This document shows, piece by piece, positions 1 through 8,711 of a stretch of DNA of 64,000 bases (its first letter is position 1; the number at the start of each line of letters is the position of its first letter). The DNA is from Plasmodiophora brassicae (lineage: Eukaryota > Endomyxa > Phytomyxea > Plasmodiophorida > Plasmodiophoridae). The notes under the pieces are model-generated. The model worked only from the letters and a program-made list of their open reading frames with translations, was not told the origin of the DNA and made no database searches. Position numbers and translations under genes: made by a program. Location of the stretch: NCBI GenBank assembly GCA_039704465.1, contig JASFAU010000014.1, positions 372,001 through 436,000 of the forward strand, written 5' to 3'.

Positions 1-2
1 GC

Positions 3-572
3 GTTGTTCTTGTTGAAGAGCGCCTCGACGACGTCGATTTCGGGCAGTTGTCAGTTAACGACATCGGCTTGGTGCTTGTGCGCTTCTTTATCGACGGCTT
101 GGCCGCACTCGGCACGTTATCTCGCGCCGGCATTGTCCACCGCGACATTAACCCGAACAACATCATGTACAGCGTCGCCGTGCAAGGTTGGCGGGTGACC
201 GATTTCGATCTGGCGTGCCGTGTGGACGACCCGCAGACGGGCGTGGAGATGCGACCCGGTGCCGGTACCCAAGGGTACATCGCGCCGGAAGCGCTGGACG
301 CCGGCGTCTATTCGGCGTCCTCCGACATGTGGAGCCTGGGTCGTACAGCGGCGTATTTCCTGTCCTGTGCTCAGGACGAGGTGTGGAGGCGCCCCGACGT
401 TCCCCACAAGTTCGACGACGTTCTTTGCCACCTGGAGATGATAGCGCACAACATGTCGGCACCGGAGCCCGCCCAACGCATCGTATCGCCGAGCGTCCAC
501 GAATTCCTGGTCGACTTGCACAATGAGTTCCAGCAGAATGCTGCGGACAATGGCTTCATTGCCCGGCGATAA
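3..572 (+). CDS. FunK1-like protein kinase, 3' part (5' end outside window)
   Basis: The reading frame is open from the window edge to the TAA at 570-572, about 189 residues of the C-terminal kinase lobe. Visible landmarks are a hinge-like LVEERL, the catalytic loop HRDINPNN (catalytic Asp and Asn present), DFDLA in place of the usual DFG, and an activation-segment end GTQGYIAPEAL followed by SSDMWSLGRTAAYF (subdomain IX). HRDIxPxN plus DFD is typical of FunK1-type kinases, known from filamentous fungi and some other microbial eukaryotes. The N-lobe lies outside the window, so the ATP-binding lysine cannot be checked. No intron is seen in this part. The Ty3 element begins about 240 bp downstream and does not interrupt the kinase. 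The kinase call is firm; the FunK1 subfamily is inferred from motifs. Confidence 0.75.
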   Translation, partial: VVLVEERLDDVDFGQLSVNDIGLVLVRFFIDGLAALGTLSRAGIVHRDINPNNIMYSVAVQGWRVTDFDLACRVDDPQTGVEMRPGAGTQGYIAPEALDAGVYSASSDMWSLGRTAAYFLSCAQDEVWRRPDVPHKFDDVLCHLEMIAHNMSAPEPAQRIVSPSVHEFLVDLHNEFQQNAADNGFIARR

Positions 573-815
573 TTCTCCTCGGTCGCCCGCACACCATCGC
601 TTGTCGTCATCGTCAGGCCACCACTCTCTCGGGCTTTTCAGTTCGATACAACAATCCGTCTTCCCGTCCGGTCGCATGTCACGCGGGACAATGGCCCCTT
701 GTGGGCTACCACTACCTGACTTCGTGGATAGATCGTGTGACGGTAGTGACTCTCTGCTTTCTGCACTGTGAGGCACGCCTAAACGTCCGAGTTAGTTTAG
801 TTAGTTTAGTTTATT

Positions 816-932
816 TGTGGCATATATTAGGGCTCATGCCATAGAGCAAGGGCGGCTCGGATTCCGGACTCCGTGAGCTGTGGTCGAGGCTAGATAAACA
901 GACTGCATATTGCCTAGCCGGAATACGACACA
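816..932 (+). repeat. 5' LTR (117 bp)
   Basis: The repeat begins TGTGGCATATATTAGGG and ends GAATACGACACA, so it has the TG...CA ends of LTRs. It matches 6365-6482 apart from one T. At 117 bp it is extremely short for a Ty3/gypsy element, and gag starts only 29 bp after it. Confidence 0.9.
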
Positions 933-961
933 GTGATCACTGTAGTCACGTACGAAGGTCG

Positions 962-3283
962 ATGGCTGCAGGGGCGACGCGCGAATCGGTGTCGATGATC
1001 GACGAGGACTTGACTGAGGTTACAGCGCGACTAGACGCGCTGCAGCCGGTGGTCGAGAGCGGTGACGAAGACCATTCGGTCTACGAATACCCGGATGAAC
1101 AGTCGGGACTGCCAGACGGCAACAGCGCTGTCGACGCAGCCCGCATCGCCAGCATAGCCAAGGTGGACAAGGCGGCCAAGGCCCCTGAACTCAGGCTATG
1201 TGATGGTAAAAGCATCAACAAGTGGTTTGATGCTCTGAAGCGACACACAGAGTACCTTAACAGATTGGGCGTACTCCGGAGTCGTGCACCGCTTCGGGAA
1301 ATGATCGACGAGGATCTGCTACCAGTTCTCCTACGCAGCGCGGGTGAACTTCACTGGACCTCGGAAGACGTTCCCGATGACGTTATCGAGCGGATGCTAC
1401 GTGGCTGGCAGATGGCCCAGGCGCCTGCTCAGAGCGGATCATACTGGACGTACTTCGACTCTCTGCGCATGAACAAAAGCATCCAAGATGCTAGGGCGCG
1501 GGTGCTCGACTATGGTCGACAGCTGGTGAAGATCGTCAAGGACCGTAACCTTGGGGAAATCTTCTCGGGGGAGCAGGGACTCAAGAAGAAGGTCGACATC
1601 CTCATGCAGGGAATCTACCCCCCTGAGCTCAAGACGCGCATGAAGGAGCTGCTGGAAACGACTGAGAAGCACCTCAAGTCGGATCCGGACGCGTTCTTCA
1701 AGCGTCTTGAGGAGAAAGCTATTGCTTTCGACGAGGTGCGGCGTGCACAGAGCATGTCCCGTTTCGATGGTGCATCGCGACAGACTGCGATCGCGCCACG
1801 CAGCGCCCTCACCATCCCCAAGAAGAGGAAGGAGAAGGAGCAGCCCATGCCGGCGGAGGAACAAGCCCTCAAGAAGCTGAAGCGTGGCAAAGAGGAAGGC
1901 GAAGTGCCCCAATGCTGGTTCTGCAAGGGCGAGCACCGCCTAAGGCAGTGTCCCAAAGCGACCGATGACCAGAAGGAGCGCATCGTCAAGAAGCTGCGAG
2001 AGGCGCGCGAAGCGCGCAAGGAGGCGCGCCCCAGCAGCAGCAGCAATGCCAATAAACCGCAGGATGGCGGCTACATGCGAGTGTCGAAAGTAGACACCCG
2101 ATTAGAAAGTAGCGCTGAGCGGCATGGCGACAACCAGATCGTAGTTGGCGTAGGAAAAACAGACGGCAAGTGGCCGGGCATCCTTGACAGTGGAGCGGAG
2201 CGCACGCTGATACCGATGTCGATGGCCATGCGAATTGCCGAATTGGATCCAAACACAGACATGAGAGAACTGGAAGCACCGGTAACACTGATTCTAGCCG
2301 ACAGTGAGCAAGCAATTGGGAAAGCCACCCACGAAATCAAAGTGGACTTGTCGCTGCAGACACGTGCTGGGAAGCTGCAGATTCCCAAGCACACCTGTCT
2401 TGTATGGGATGTGCCGGCAGAACATATCTACTTGGGTCTCGATTTGCTTGAGGACCTTGGAATAGATCCAGCCTCAGCTCTGGAGCATTTGATCGCAAAT
2501 CAGCAAGCAACCAGCGACAACGAATCGCTAACTGATGATCAGATGTACGAAGATGTTGAAATAGGAGACATCATTCCAGAGGACATACGTGAAGGCATCA
2601 GAGAAGCGATCGGCCGATCCATCAGCAATGGGCTTCCACGACGGTGGAGAAGAAAGCTCACGAAGTTAGCCTTCAGGTATTGGAACGTATTTCGAACTAA
2701 GCTGGGACCCGACCCGCCGGCGAAGGTAGCGCCTTTCAGGACAAAGCTGAAGGTCAACGCTCGCAAAGTGCGATGTAAGGCGAGGCGGTACAGCAAGGAA
2801 CAGAGCGAGTTCCTACAGCAGTTCGTGAATCTGTTGGAGAAATATGGGCTTATCTACGAGAACCCCAACGCTGAATGGGCATCGCCTGTTGTGGTTGTAC
2901 GAAAGCCTGGCAACAGAGGATGGAGAATGTGTGTTGACTTACGGGAGGTCAATGCCATGTGTGAGGCAACTGCTTGGCCAATGCCGTTTCTGGAAGCCAT
3001 TGTACAGCACCTAGCCGGGTCGAAGTACTGGTTCAGCCTTGACGCATTCAAGGGGTTTTGGCTAATGCCACTGGCCGAAGAGTGCCAGGAGCTCTTCTCA
3101 TTCATGACAGATAGGGGAGTTTACACACCAACACGATCGATGCAGGGTGCGCTAAACTCGTCGCCACAATTCCAGGGCAGCATCACAGGAATCTTCAAGG
3201 AGCTCCTGATGCGTGCCATCATTATCTGGATTACGACATTCTCGGTCATGCAGCCACTGAGGAGGAATGGTACAGTGTATTAG
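962..3283 (+). CDS. Retrotransposon Gag - protease - RT (N-terminal part), ends at a frame break
   Basis: About 773 residues. Gag occupies roughly residues 1-300, with a basic stretch and a zinc knuckle CWFCKGEHRLRQC near residue 320 (spacing CX2CX3HX4C, one residue shorter than the usual CCHC). The aspartic protease active site is ILDSGAERTLIP near 410. RT begins near 610, with MCVDLREVNAM, FSLDAFKGFW and MQGALNSSPQFQG. The frame leaves RT at LLMRAIIIWI, exactly where the catalytic x-x-DD box should follow, and then reads unrelated residues to a stop. The downstream frame resumes with DILGHA-like sequence, so one base seems to be missing near 3231. The start at 962 is the first ATG after the LTR. 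Confidence 0.9.
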   Translation: MAAGATRESVSMIDEDLTEVTARLDALQPVVESGDEDHSVYEYPDEQSGLPDGNSAVDAARIASIAKVDKAAKAPELRLCDGKSINKWFDALKRHTEYLNRLGVLRSRAPLREMIDEDLLPVLLRSAGELHWTSEDVPDDVIERMLRGWQMAQAPAQSGSYWTYFDSLRMNKSIQDARARVLDYGRQLVKIVKDRNLGEIFSGEQGLKKKVDILMQGIYPPELKTRMKELLETTEKHLKSDPDAFFKRLEEKAIAFDEVRRAQSMSRFDGASRQTAIAPRSALTIPKKRKEKEQPMPAEEQALKKLKRGKEEGEVPQCWFCKGEHRLRQCPKATDDQKERIVKKLREAREARKEARPSSSSNANKPQDGGYMRVSKVDTRLESSAERHGDNQIVVGVGKTDGKWPGILDSGAERTLIPMSMAMRIAELDPNTDMRELEAPVTLILADSEQAIGKATHEIKVDLSLQTRAGKLQIPKHTCLVWDVPAEHIYLGLDLLEDLGIDPASALEHLIANQQATSDNESLTDDQMYEDVEIGDIIPEDIREGIREAIGRSISNGLPRRWRRKLTKLAFRYWNVFRTKLGPDPPAKVAPFRTKLKVNARKVRCKARRYSKEQSEFLQQFVNLLEKYGLIYENPNAEWASPVVVVRKPGNRGWRMCVDLREVNAMCEATAWPMPFLEAIVQHLAGSKYWFSLDAFKGFWLMPLAEECQELFSFMTDRGVYTPTRSMQGALNSSPQFQGSITGIFKELLMRAIIIWITTFSVMQPLRRNGTVY

Positions 3284-3297
3284 AAAGGACACTGCAG

Positions 3298-4740
3298 TTG
3301 GCCGACAAGCACAACCTGAAATTCAACATTGCGAAATGTGAATTCTTCCAGAGGGAGGCGAAGTTCGGGGGACGCATATTCACGCCTGAAGGGGTGTCGC
3401 ATGACCCAGACAGAATTCGGACGTTGCAACAGATGCAATATCCCAGAACCGCAGCGGATCTGCAGCAATTCTTGAATGCGGCTCAGTGGATGAGCAGGTC
3501 CATCCCCGAATTCAGCAGAATCGCCCTTCCTTTGCAGCAGATCTTTGAGAAGGCCATGAAGAACCAACCTATGCGCACAAAGTCAGTCGCGCAAGGCGTT
3601 CAACTGAGGAAACATGGTTGGGGTCAAACCGAGGAGAAGGCGTTTGACGAGCTCAAAGAAATCATTGGGCGGAACACGCAGTTGAACTATCCACGCCAGG
3701 ACAGGATTCAGTGTGTGTTTTCGGATGCGAGCAAATTCCACAGGGCCGGCATGGTCACGCAGATACCCATGGAAGATGCAGATCTACCAATATGGGAGGC
3801 GCGACATGAACCGCTGGGCTTCTCGGGACACAGATTCGCAGGTAGCGAATTGAATTGGGCAACCGTTGACAAGGAAGCCAGCGGGCTGCTCGATGTCATC
3901 GAGAAACTGGATTATTTGCTGCAGACGGGGAAGCCATTCCGCCTGTACACAGACCATAAGAATCTCCAGCACATATATGACCCACGGAAGTGTACCCAAC
4001 CGACTGCCGAGCGCTTAGAACGATGGGGCATGAAGTTGAGGAAGTACAACTTCGAAATATACCACATTCCGGGGATCAAGAATGTGTGGACCGACCTTCA
4101 GACGAGGTGGGGTGTGGACGCCAACACACGGGGAGAACACGATCTTGAGGAGCAAGCCCTCACTGGCCGAGTGAAACCGGAAGATTGTGTGAACGTCTTC
4201 AGGATCATTCAAGTGCAGAGTATCCGGGATGACCAGAACGATCAGCCTGCGGCTGTGGGTAGTATCCGGGCCTCGCCTGCGGCTATGCACAGTATCCGGG
4301 AGGATCGGGATGGGCAATCTGGTCAGGATGGTCAGCCTGCGGCTGCGTGCAGTATCCGGGCTTCGCCTGCGGCTGTACACAGTATCCGGGAGGATCAGAA
4401 TGATCAGCCTGCGGCTATGCATGCTAGTGAAGCAGCGAATTGGGAAAGTGCAAGTGGCAGATTCAGGGTCCAGCCGACACTGAATGACAAGCTAACCTGG
4501 CCGACAGTCGCAGAGATTGTGCGTCAACAGGATGAGCTACTGGCAGAGGATGAGAAGACTGGACTGACGAGAAACGCAGAGGGACTCTGGGTCAACAGTC
4601 AGGGACAAGCGATCATTCCACACGCCGACACTGACCTTAGAGTAAGGTTGACAGTGATCGCGCATGCTGGTGGACTAGCCCACAACGGAATGAACGTGAC
4701 GACCAACATCCTACAGGAGCAGTTCTACTGGAAGGAATGA
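3298..4740 (+). CDS. Retrotransposon RT (C-terminal) - RNase H - integrase zinc half
   Basis: The real frame enters near 3232, before the nominal start, with ILGHAATEEEW-type sequence that continues the RT palm and thumb (KFNIAKCEFF). RNase H follows: FSDASKFHRAG (first Asp), DKEASGLLDVIEKL (Glu) and LYTDHKNLQHIYDP (second Asp). After a low-complexity stretch (residues about 305-380) come the two histidines of the integrase HHCC domain (IAHAGGLAHNG). The frame stops at FYWKE just before the cysteine pair, which lies in the next frame. A single missing G near 4735 would explain the split. Confidence 0.88.
   Translation: MADKHNLKFNIAKCEFFQREAKFGGRIFTPEGVSHDPDRIRTLQQMQYPRTAADLQQFLNAAQWMSRSIPEFSRIALPLQQIFEKAMKNQPMRTKSVAQGVQLRKHGWGQTEEKAFDELKEIIGRNTQLNYPRQDRIQCVFSDASKFHRAGMVTQIPMEDADLPIWEARHEPLGFSGHRFAGSELNWATVDKEASGLLDVIEKLDYLLQTGKPFRLYTDHKNLQHIYDPRKCTQPTAERLERWGMKLRKYNFEIYHIPGIKNVWTDLQTRWGVDANTRGEHDLEEQALTGRVKPEDCVNVFRIIQVQSIRDDQNDQPAAVGSIRASPAAMHSIREDRDGQSGQDGQPAAACSIRASPAAVHSIREDQNDQPAAMHASEAANWESASGRFRVQPTLNDKLTWPTVAEIVRQQDELLAEDEKTGLTRNAEGLWVNSQGQAIIPHADTDLRVRLTVIAHAGGLAHNGMNVTTNILQEQFYWKE
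4210..4430 (+). repeat. Irregular in-frame tandem repeat between RNase H and integrase
   Basis: The block TATCCGGG recurs at 4221, 4263, 4293, 4353 and 4383, alternating with GATCAGCCTGCGGCT-type blocks. Spacings are 42, 30, 60 and 30 bp, all multiples of three, so the frame is kept. The encoded peptide alternates SIRxDQNDQPAA and SIRASPAA units. It forms a hydrophilic tether between RNase H and integrase. Confidence 0.85.
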
Positions 4741-6056
4741 GAAACGACGTGGAGCGCATTTGCAAAGGATGCTTACACTGTCTCCCAACCAGAGGAGGGA
4801 ACATCATCCACAGGCCATTGGGGAAGGCGTGTCATGCAACAGCACCGGGACAGGTCGTACACATGGATTTCTTGTACATCATGCCGACCAAACAGCAGGC
4901 CGCCCATGATTTCAAGTGGGTCCTAGTACTCAAAGACGACTTCTCGGGTCTGGTGCATCTGGTACCTGCAGCGGTGCCAGACACGTTAGTAACCGTGCAG
5001 ACCCTAATGGAATGGAGTTCAAAATCCGGCACGCCCGACATACTGGTGTCCGACCAGGCAGCGTACTTCATGTCGGAACTCATGCGGGAGTACAACAAGC
5101 TGTGCGGTGTCGAGCAGCACTGGACAACAGCATGGACTCACTTTCCAAATGGAACTGTAGAAGTTGTCAATAAGCACATATTGGCATTGTTCCGAGCAAT
5201 CTGTTCTCACCTGAGGTGGCAGAAAGAGGAGTGGCCGTGGCTGCTCAAACTCGTTGAGTATACACTCAACCACCGTCCTCAGAAGAGACTAGGATGGCGA
5301 GCGCCAATCACAGTCCACACCGGCAGGAAGAACGACACACCATTGAACAGAATTCAATGTGTGCGGCATCTGACCGGAGAGCTCGTGCGGCAGAAACCAT
5401 TGGCAACTGAGGAAATCGTCAAGTTGACGGATGAACTCATTGATGCATTAGTGATGATGCACAAGGAAGTTGCCGAGGGAACAGAAGCCGAGAGAAGCAA
5501 CCGAAGACAGAAAACTTCAGAAAGCAGACTGAAGATTAACTTCGGGTTGGGCGATTATGTCCTGATCAGCAAGGAGCTGGTACGGGCTGGCGAAAAATTG
5601 TTTCTGAAATGGAAAGGCCCATATCAGATTATCAATGCTGAACGTGGATACGTATTCGAAGTGAAGAACCTGGTCAATGGTGACACCCGAATCGTACACG
5701 GAAGCAGAATGCGGCTATACGCGGACAGCAACCTCAACCTGACCGAAGAACTCAAAGCACAAATCGCGTATGACAACTCCACATGGGAGATAGACGGCAT
5801 CAGCGACGCGAGAGTCAACAACAGCAACCAAACTGTGGAGCTACTGGTGCGATGGCGAGGATTCAGTGACGATGAAGCATTGTGGGAGCCGGCGCAAGTG
5901 ATAATTGAGGACGCCCCATCGATGGTCAAAGAATTCATCAGCGAGAACCCACAACACGCACTGGTGGAACAGTTAGCGAACATGCTGGGTGACGAAAAGC
6001 AAGCCAAGAACACGAAGCGGCGCAGGGGCGCGAACGGCCAGCGGCGCAGGTCGTGA
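4737..6056 (+). CDS. Retrotransposon integrase with C-terminal chromodomain
   Basis: About 439 residues. It opens with the cysteine pair of the HHCC zinc domain (CKGCLHC), then the catalytic core: the first Asp in HMDFLYIM, the second in LVSDQAAYF, and a Glu in GTVEVVNKHILALF (D,D-35-E type). A GPY/F-like region (LKWKGPYQIINA) follows. The C-terminus has a chromodomain, residues about 345-400, with WEIDGI, LLVRWRGFSDDEALWEP and VKEFI. Chromodomains of this class can direct integration to modified histones; that is family knowledge. The ATG at 4737 overlaps the preceding stop, but the zinc domain spans the junction, so these are one broken protein. Confidence 0.9.
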   Translation: MRNDVERICKGCLHCLPTRGGNIIHRPLGKACHATAPGQVVHMDFLYIMPTKQQAAHDFKWVLVLKDDFSGLVHLVPAAVPDTLVTVQTLMEWSSKSGTPDILVSDQAAYFMSELMREYNKLCGVEQHWTTAWTHFPNGTVEVVNKHILALFRAICSHLRWQKEEWPWLLKLVEYTLNHRPQKRLGWRAPITVHTGRKNDTPLNRIQCVRHLTGELVRQKPLATEEIVKLTDELIDALVMMHKEVAEGTEAERSNRRQKTSESRLKINFGLGDYVLISKELVRAGEKLFLKWKGPYQIINAERGYVFEVKNLVNGDTRIVHGSRMRLYADSNLNLTEELKAQIAYDNSTWEIDGISDARVNNSNQTVELLVRWRGFSDDEALWEPAQVIIEDAPSMVKEFISENPQHALVEQLANMLGDEKQAKNTKRRRGANGQRRRS

Positions 6057-6352
6057 ATGCACGTGGAGGCATGGGAAGGACGACTGGGTTTTTAGACGTG
6101 GTTTTAGCGGGTGCGAGCCTCGCAGTACCTTGGGCAAGCCGCTCATGGTCTCAGGGCCGGCCGGTCGTCATCGCGAAGAGCGCCAGCGACGACAGGTGTC
6201 CCGTCACAGCCATGACGGGACTGGGGAAAACATAACCCACGGTGAATGATTTCCACGGCATTTTTGACAGTGCGGTCGCCCATGAGGAGTGCAACGAAGC
6301 AGATCTACTCTGGACAACAGGCTCAAGTCAAGGATCCGGGGGGCACTTCTGT

Positions 6353-6364
6353 GAAGGAGGGGAG
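6353..6364 (+). other. Polypurine tract of the retrotransposon
   Basis: GAAGGAGGGGAG lies immediately 5' of the TG that opens the 3' LTR, the position of the plus-strand primer in LTR retroelements. Confidence 0.85.
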
Positions 6365-6482
6365 TGTGGCATATATTTAGGGCTCATGCCATAGAGCAAG
6401 GGCGGCTCGGATTCCGGACTCCGTGAGCTGTGGTCGAGGCTAGATAAACAGACTGCATATTGCCTAGCCGGAATACGACACA
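6365..6482 (+). repeat. 3' LTR (118 bp)
   Basis: Matches the 5' LTR at 816-932 with one extra T. It ends ...GACACA; the next bases, CTTTCCC, are flanking DNA. Confidence 0.9.
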
Positions 6483-6952
6483 CTTTCCCAAGAAACGGAT
6501 CCCGCAGAAGATGGCAGGTAGAGTAAACAGGCGATGTGAGTTGCACCGATGCCTTTGTAAAATGACCCACTGACGGAAGCTCCAGGAGGGCAACCTTCAG
6601 TTCTGGCTGCCAGGCAGCTACCCCACAATCTAAAAATATCCCAGGCGGAGAGTTCGCTGAGGAATTCGCCAAGGAGTTCACTACGGACGTATCCCCGAGC
6701 ACTCGGTGGACCTAGCAACCACAGGTGAAGGATTTCCACATCGTTTTGAATCGAAAGCGGCAGTAGTGCGTGCTGCTACATGAGGCGTATCTTCCGGTTC
6801 TCTGAACATTATCGGTTGGTAAGCCCTCCGAAATCCGCTGCTGGACATGCACTCTGCAGTGGCGGCCCAGTTGCGTTCGGGCAAACACGAGCGCAAGAAC
6901 GTGGCTCATATGCCTACAGATTGCCATTGGAGACAGACCCAAGGACGGGGGA
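6483..6952. other. Gene-free stretch between the retrotransposon and the Pol I subunit gene
   Basis: I see no conserved protein, tRNA or repeat here. Short open frames on the minus strand have no domain character. Confidence 0.5.
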
Positions 6953-7872
6953 TTGATGATAGCGACCAGCGTTGACGGTGAGGGCAACACCTGCTGCTGT
7001 CGCGGGTGGCAGCATATGGGAGTTGACGCCGTCCATAATTCGCTGAAGAGGGCAGCCTGTGAGTTGGCGGCCGCGGCAGCAGGCGCAGCAGCAGGTAAGT
7101 TTATTGTACCTTGTGCTATGTTCAGGTGTTGGTACGTCGGGTGGTGCCACGCAGTCCGTCACGGACTCCGTGGTCTAATGGGAAACCTGCAGGAGGATAA
7201 GGTTCTTTTGAATGTAGCCATCCCACCGGCGTTGCTCTCGCAGCCGAAGCTCTCTGCACAAGTCGCTCTCAACGATCTACTTCTGACGTAAGTCTGCTCG
7301 TCTTCGTATGCGTGGCCTCTGCCACTGAGCTCAACAATTAGCTACGTCCCTGATCTGTCCGGCATTGTCCTCGCGTATTCCGACGTCAAGTTTACGCTGC
7401 GACTCGGCCGCATCGTCTACGATTCGCCCATCATCAAGGCTCGTGCACAGGCGAAGCTTCTAGTTTGCCGCATATCGCTAGGGGAATCAATCCGTATGTC
7501 TGAATCATTGCTGCCTGGTTACTCTTTTCCTAACTGATCATGTCGGCCCTATGCTCAGCCTGTGTCGTTTCGCAATCCACGTCCGAGTTCCTTGGCCTTC
7601 TGTTCCTCGACATCTTCCATGTGTCGGTCCCGGCGAGAAACATTCACGGCGCTACGTTCTCGGATGGTTTCTGGAGACACAACGGGAAACCGATCGACAT
7701 CGGTGCGCCTCTGAGCGTCGGCGTCGTCTCCATTGCTAACGTCAGTAACCATCTGGTCATCGATGGCCAAATTGAACTTACGACCGGCGACAAACGACCG
7801 TCGGAACACGCGCCACCATCGTCGCCGCCTGCGAAGAAGAAGCGCCGGAAGCGAAGTCGCGACCAGAATTGA
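6953..7872 (+). CDS. RPA43: RNA polymerase I subunit A43-like (Rpb7/SHS2-type) protein
   Basis: Splicing out 7288-7341 (GTAAGT...TTAG, 54 bp) and 7494-7558 (GTATGT...CTCAG, with CTAAC-like branch sequence) gives a continuous Rpb7-like protein. The N-terminal half contains LNDLLLTYVPDLSGIVLAYS; the second exon has GRIVYDSPII; the third has SEFLGLLFLDIFHVSVPA, matching the A43 OB-fold entry, then GFWRHNGKPIDIGAPLSVG. The C-terminus is a lysine/arginine-rich nuclear signal (PAKKKRRKRSRD). A43 forms the Pol I stalk with A14 and contacts the initiation factor Rrn3. The start is uncertain: 6953 gives a low-complexity Ala-rich N-terminus, possibly with another intron at a GTAAGT near 7096, and an ATG near 7180 is an alternative. 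Confidence 0.7.
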
Positions 7873-7892
7873 TTTTATACAGCGTTGACGAG

Positions 7893-8441
7893 TTATCGTT
7901 CCAATATACGCGCCAGCATTGTCGCGTCGTAGTATCGCCCGAACCGGTACCCGTACCGCTTCAACACGCCTTCGACCTCGAACCCATTGGCCATCAGAGC
8001 CCGCGATGACGCAACGTTGTCAGTCGCCACAACAGCGAAGACACGCGTTACCCCAGCGGGAATATAATGGGTCATGAAGGCGCCGATTGTCGCCGTTATA
8101 ATGCCACGTCTCCAATAGGGACGTCCGAGCCAGTACCCAATCTCGGCAGCGTGCGAATCGATGTCATTCAGCGGGCCTCGTTTCAGCCCGATCGCGCCAA
8201 TGGCTTCCTCGGCCCCGTCAGCCGTTACGCGAACAACGGCCCTGGAGAATTCCGGATCGCGCTGAACGATGTCGAAGAAGACGCGCGCGGATTCGGGCGT
8301 GTACGGCCATGGGAACCCAGCGCGCATGTATCGCGCCACATTCTCGTCGTTGGCGTGCCGAACCAGACTGTCGGCATCCGTCTCCCGACGCCAATCCCGC
8401 AGCACGTACCGGGCATCGTCGTCCACCTTCACGTCGAACAT
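7893..8441 (-). CDS. GNAT N-acetyltransferase, RimJ/RimL type
   Basis: An intronless 182-residue protein. Landmarks of the RimJ/RimL group: FPWPYTPESARVFF in the N-terminal half, EEAIGAIGLKRG on strand beta4, AEIGYWLGRPYWRRGIIT covering the acetyl-CoA pyrophosphate loop (normally Q/RxxGxG/A; here RRGIITAT), and DNVASSRALMANGFEVEGVLKR near the end. Such enzymes acetylate N-terminal or side-chain amino groups of proteins or small molecules; the substrate cannot be read from sequence. It is convergent with the A43-like gene, 20 bp away. The compact single-exon form is like bacterial homologues, so transfer is possible but unproven. Confidence 0.88.
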   Translation of the reverse strand: MFDVKVDDDARYVLRDWRRETDADSLVRHANDENVARYMRAGFPWPYTPESARVFFDIVQRDPEFSRAVVRVTADGAEEAIGAIGLKRGPLNDIDSHAAEIGYWLGRPYWRRGIITATIGAFMTHYIPAGVTRVFAVVATDNVASSRALMANGFEVEGVLKRYGYRFGRYYDATMLARILER

Positions 8442-8711
8442 CGATTAGTCCCCAAAACCACTGCCAGGCGCCGAAGATAGCAACTGGGGCGTGAACGTTC
8501 CAGACGCAACCGGCGCCCCTGCCGTGTGTGTTTCGCTTTCGACTACCTGCGCTGAAGTTGGTTCGCGCTACGTCCTCATGCAGCCGCCGCATGATGCAAT
8601 GTGTTGATAATATGTTCATCTGCGGGCGCCGATATTCGCGCGTCAGCCTCGAGGGAGAAGTAATTCGAAACATATATTGCATTATCATGGAGGCGCCTCT
8701 GAACGCGGAGT
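8442..8711. other. Intergenic region upstream of the GNAT gene
   Basis: About 270 bp between two minus-strand genes, presumably the GNAT promoter. No clear element is seen. Confidence 0.4.

Larger units (their letters stand above)
816..6482 (+). mobile_element. Ty3/gypsy chromodomain LTR retrotransposon, nearly complete but frame-broken
   Basis: Two near-identical 117/118-bp terminal repeats bracket gag, protease, reverse transcriptase, RNase H, integrase and a C-terminal chromodomain, in Ty3/gypsy order. A purine tract lies directly before the 3' repeat. The repeats differ by one T (in the ATATATT run), so insertion was recent. The pol frame is broken twice by apparent one-base losses, near 3231 and near 4735. 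I see no clear target-site duplication: TTATT precedes the left repeat and CTTTC follows the right one. The RNase H end (VWTDLQTRWG) resembles gypsy elements I associate with oomycetes and other protists, but that does not assign the host. Confidence 0.93.

Noticed and set aside
788..815. TTAGTTTAG repeats as telomere-like sequence
   Set aside because: Only about five irregular units, internal to the chromosome; probably simple A/T-rich drift.
4737..4740. ATGA overlap as termination-reinitiation between two pol proteins
   Set aside because: The junction lies inside the integrase HHCC zinc domain, so separate proteins would not be functional; a one-base loss explains it better.
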